Assembly: GCF_040712315.1 (NCBI RefSeq)
Contig: NC_134013.1
Location: forward strand, 779,001-843,000
Length of the DNA: 64,000 nt
Reading direction: 5' to 3'
From: Castanea sativa
Lineage: Eukaryota; Streptophyta; Magnoliopsida; Fagales; Fagaceae
The position numbers were made by a program, and so were the translations under genes. Of this stretch, positions 60,010 through 64,000 are shown piece by piece; the stretch's first letter is position 1; every line of letters starts with the position of its first letter. Below the pieces are notes generated by a model that made no database searches, was not told the origin of the DNA, and worked only from the letters and a program-made list of their open reading frames with translations.

Positions 60010-60777
60010 TCTAACTTGCCGTATATTAGATTCTCTAATTATATTAAAATACATAATTGTATTAATCAATATAATACAAACAATATTATCTTTTTTAATA
60101 ATAATAATATTTAATGCAACTATGTGTTGAAATTTAATTGAAAAACTTAATATATTGTATTTAAGTTTTACTCTTTAATAATGGATTCAAGAACATCCAC
60201 CTAGTGCTTTAGTGCATGTGTTAATTATCAATGAAAACCTTCTCAAAAAAAGAAAAGAAATATATATATATATATATCAGTGAAAAAGTTTAGGTTCTAT
60301 TTGTTTTGATGTAACATAATTTTCTTAAGAAAAATAAGCATTATTTTTGTGTTGTGGGGCTAAAGTCTTGAAAATGATCACCAAATAACTCTCTCAAGAC
60401 CCGGAAAAAAGAAAAAATGAATTTTTTCATCAACAGATATTCCAAACAAATTGTTGTTTCACATACCATTAAGTGCACAGATAGTCATTAATTCGGAGAC
60501 TCAACAAATACTATTTCTTGTAAAGCAGAAAAGTACAATTAGGTTTTAGGTTGGAACAGGAACTGCACGACAATCAAACTACTTGAATCCACATTCATCC
60601 CAAATAGAAAGAAAAATATTCAAATATGCTAAAGTTTTGCAACAAACAATTTTCATACAAGAAATAAAAAAACCACAAGATATCTAATCCAAGATACAAA
60701 TCAATCAAATCAAAAGACAAATGGGTACAAATTAAACATATCAATTGTAGAAATTAGAAGATAGAAAACGACTTTAA
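60010..60777. other. Gene-free stretch
   Basis: AT-rich, with an AT run near 60259–60278. No gene or element is recognised. Confidence 0.4.
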
Positions 60778-61091
60778 GAGCATTAGCATTGGCCTTGTAA
60801 AAGCCATAATATGGTATTTTTTAACATCAAACCACAAAAAATGCATTATAAGGATTTGTAATTATAAAATTTTTTACAATCTTGCTACAGTACCATCCTA
60901 TATCTAAGATGACACTGTAGCAGGATTGTATAATAAAATAATAGAGTTTATTTATTTTTTGATGCTTCTTCTCTCTCCCCTCTCTCAATCATAATTTTAT
61001 TTCTCTCTCTCTCTCTTCTTACCCAGTTTTTATTTTTCTCAATACCAATCTTCAATTGACTCATTTTTTAAGAAACCGAATGCTAATGCTC
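60778..61091. mobile_element. PIF/Harbinger (Tourist-like) MITE with TAA duplication
   Basis: The 314-bp element begins GAGCATTAGCATTGG and ends CGAATGCTAATGCTC, a perfect inverted repeat of 13 bases. TAA flanks it at 60775–60777 and 61092–61094, the 3-bp duplication of PIF/Harbinger elements. Inside is a self-complementary pair (TTGCTACAGTACC and ACTGTAGCAGGA). Confidence 0.88.
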
Positions 61092-62567
61092 TAAGAAACT
61101 TAATTTGAAGAGGGATTATTAACAAGGGTAAGTGGGTTGACAATTGACAACATGATTCCCGTTATGATTTTAATATATTAGTAGTCTGTTTATTCTAACA
61201 TAAATATATTTTTAAACTCTCAAAAGCAAAATTTTTATTTAATAATTTTTGATACCTGTTTTTACATAAATTAGAAGATAAACAAGATTCTTACTTACAT
61301 TAAAATTACGGAAAATAAAGAATAATAAATTGTGATGCAATAGTATTCCTTTTCTAAAAAGAGAACTTAATACTAAAATGTTTGATCAATTAAAAAAGTG
61401 GTATATGGCAGCACTAAAACCAGAATTGAAAAACAATATTTTCCAATTAAGGTAAAATGATAGGATGTGATGGGTGATAATTACATGGAAGAGTCCAACC
61501 CCACTTTCACATCTGAGGGACCCACAATTTCCTTTGTGTTTGGAAAAGACAGCTTGGTGATAACAACAACATCAACCACCACAACCACAATCCCCCCAAC
61601 CCCACGAGGGTGTGGACCCTCTCATACAACCTTTACAGCCTAACGTAAGAAGAATCTCCCTCTGATTCTCTTTCTCTTTTTTATTATTGTTATGATTATT
61701 ATTAAGAACAATAATTTTTTTGATAATCATTATTAAGAACAGTAGTAGAGCATTGTTCATCAACTATTTTATATAAAAAGCTTATTATTATAACCTAAAT
61801 TTAATAATAATCATAATATTATTATTATTATTATTATTTGAAAAAAGCGATCACACTGACGCTTCTATCTAGTATTCCAATACGTCAGACATAGTATAAT
61901 AATATTCTTCTTAAAGTCTATTGTGCCAGTATTAGATTTAATATGTTAAAACAACATTAGATACGAGCTAAACCTGTAAAACAAAATACGTGGTAGTTAA
62001 GCAATCCAAGTGTCCCACTGAAAATTTCCTTGAATGGCAGAGATATAGGTGACAAATTGTCTTGATTTAATGTAAGTCTAAAGTTCCAAAAGGCTCTTTA
62101 AATACTTAATCAGTTTGATTACTTTAAATTTAAATGTTGCCCTTTATTTCTGGGAGGCGTGAGGTCATGGTTGCCTTGATTTCTTTGGTGGGGTTCCCAC
62201 TATTATTTTGTTTTCTTTTTTCTTTCATAAGATACACGTAAATAATATATATAAATAATATAATTTTTTAGTGATGAATTTGGTTAAACTCAATTATTTA
62301 AAAGAGGGTTTAATCCGACTCAGCTAACACCTCCCCCAGATCTTTGAAGTACCAAAGCCACTGAATGCCTCGTCAACGCATTGCAGTATGGAGTTAAGGC
62401 AACGTCACCTAAAAGAAACCTCTTTTTTTTCTTCTCTTTGGCTTTAACTTCTTCCTCGCTCTCTCCTTATTCTGTTTGCTGTTTCTCCTCTTTTCTATCA
62501 AAAGTCTCGTAATGAACCAGCATCTCTATCAAGCAAGGTATCTCGCGGATATATATGCATTTCATCT
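61092..62567. other. Gene-free stretch
   Basis: AT-rich with an ATT run near 61818–61840. No gene is recognised. Confidence 0.4.
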
Positions 62568-62692
62568 CTCACAATAGCGAGAAATATACTCTATGTCGAG
62601 ATTGGGTATATATTTTTCCTCTCTTATGGCTGATAAGTCTCGTTGAGAAGAAATATATACCCAATGCAATGTATACATTCTCCACAATATGA
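62568..62692. repeat. Long imperfect hairpin
   Basis: ATTGGGTATATATTTTTCCT (about 62602–62621) and AGAAATATATACCCAAT (about 62648–62664) pair with few mismatches around a loop of roughly 25 bases. Weaker pairing continues outward through GAGAAATATAC on the left and GTATACATTCTCC on the right. Confidence 0.55.
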
Positions 62693-64000
62693 ATATAATG
62701 TATTTGTATTTGTGAGGCATGCATCTTGTAAGAAAGAAAATATATATCTTATACACATGCTATTTTGTTTATTGAATTAGTGACCTAAAAAAAGAAAAAG
62801 AAAAAACAATAACTAGTAGGTAACCCTCTAAAAAAATCTTCATTTTTATTGAAGTTTTTTATTTTATTTTTTATCATAGTTGTTATTAGCTTTATTTGAA
62901 CAAGAATTCTATAGTATGTTTTAATTTATCAAAGAGAATCATTATTATTACTTTGGATATATTTTTTTTTTGTACATGTTCAAAGGAAACTTGACAACTT
63001 ATACATACTCACATGATAAACTCTTTTATATATATATATATATATTATCTTGACTGGTTTATCAATACCATTATTTGACCTTTAAACCAAAATTTTTGGC
63101 TTCGCCACTGATTACATGGAAAACTTTGTATTTTTATCACTTTTTATTTTATATATATTAGCATTAACACCATGAGTATTCATATATTACAAAGAAACAA
63201 AAATCTATTGTCCTACTAAAAGTAAAAGTCTTCTACATTATACTTCACAATTGCAATATGTCATGTGTTTACCTCATTATTTACTTTAACTTTAGGTACT
63301 TTTGAAGAAGGGAAAAAAAGGATGTAGATTGTGGATGATGGAACATAGGATTGAGCACACATGATTTTGATTCGTCAATTTCTTGCATAATTGTACTGGC
63401 CAAAAGAAGTAGATATGATACGATAAATCGTAATCATAGTTGGCATGACATAAGCAATGAGTTCATAACCTGTGCAATTAAAATTATATTTTATGGACCA
63501 TATTTATTCATTTTCTTTTCTTTCATTTTTCAAAAAAAAAAAAATTTAGCCGGAAATATATCTATGTTTTCTGAAGAGTTATAAAATTGAATTCAAAGCT
63601 TTCAGCAGAATGAGCCTCAACTAGGCCCAAGTTTGCTATGGGGAGTTGAACCCATCACCCTAATCAAGATTTTACCCTATATGGCAATGGGCTTTGGTGT
63701 GGAGTGGAGGGAATATATTCTTATTCTAAACGAGTCCAAAATCCTTGTTGAAGATTCTTTTTTGCATATAAGCTTGGTGTGCTTAAGGGCTTCGGCCTTG
63801 ATGGTGGGCCCCAAGGCTTGTAGAATTATGAGGTAAAGCCTAACATAGACCAATAAATAACATTCCTCCCATTATTTCAAAAGTTTTGGGACTAGTTTTT
63901 ATTGTTGTATCTTCAAGAGCATGCTATCTAATAATGGATTTTGCTCACAAATTGTCTTGTATTATTAAAACTCACATCAGTATTTAATCGTTTAACAAAC
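62693..64000. other. Gene-free stretch to the window end
   Basis: GGCTTCGCCACTG near 63100–63112 is the inverse of CAGTGGCGAAGCC, a common hAT terminus, but no partner end was found. From 63600 to 63840 the GC content is higher, and a frame at 63633–63836 has no recognised motif. It could be the edge of a gene or element outside the window. Confidence 0.35.

Overview
The window is plant nuclear DNA from a eudicot. It is AT-rich, its genes have GT–AG introns, CT/GA leaders and AT microsatellites are common, and transposable elements take up most of the space. Several short repeats remind me of those in oaks, chestnuts and beeches (Fagaceae); that is an impression from memory, not a sequence match.

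Four protein-coding genes are well supported. (1) An IQ-domain (IQD) calmodulin-binding protein, five exons, + strand, 545–3341. (2) Convergent with it, a five-exon cytochrome P450 of the CYP711A/MAX1 type (strigolactone biosynthesis), − strand, 7823–3877. (3) A two-exon class A heat stress transcription factor of the A2/A6/A7 type, − strand, 15946–13825. It has heat-shock elements next to its TATA box and a C-terminus that looks changed by a one-base deletion. (4) An intronless CC-type glutaredoxin (ROXY/GRXC9-like), + strand, 56062–56553. They do not form a pathway.

Between about 17.1 and 34.4 kb lies a nested transposon complex. A decayed hAT transposase gene (18660–20844) sits between AGCTTGAGCT-rich stretches that look like the subterminal regions of one Ac-like element. 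A 10.7-kb Ty3/gypsy retrotransposon of the Tat type (20865–31569, 5-bp target duplication TGTGT) has inserted 20 bp after the transposase stop codon. It has a second, archaeal-type RNase H and, after pol, a 151-bp tandem array and an antisense open reading frame. Beyond it is a 1.7-kb Mutator-like element (31608–33336) with terminal inverted repeats of about 140 bp and a perfect 9-bp target duplication; it carries what looks like a captured gene fragment. Removing the two insertions leaves a hAT element of about 4.8 kb, close to the size of Ac.

The rest, especially 34.4–55.8 kb and 56.6–64 kb, shows no recognisable gene. It holds tRNA-derived SINEs (several with clear target duplications), hAT, Mutator and PIF/Harbinger-type MITEs, a probable solo LTR, a 214-bp tandem array containing SINE sequence, a 20-bp minisatellite and foldbacks. 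One stretch near 50.9–51.5 kb looks like a promoter but has no coding sequence after it. Family calls rest on motifs read by eye and recalled families; no searches were run.
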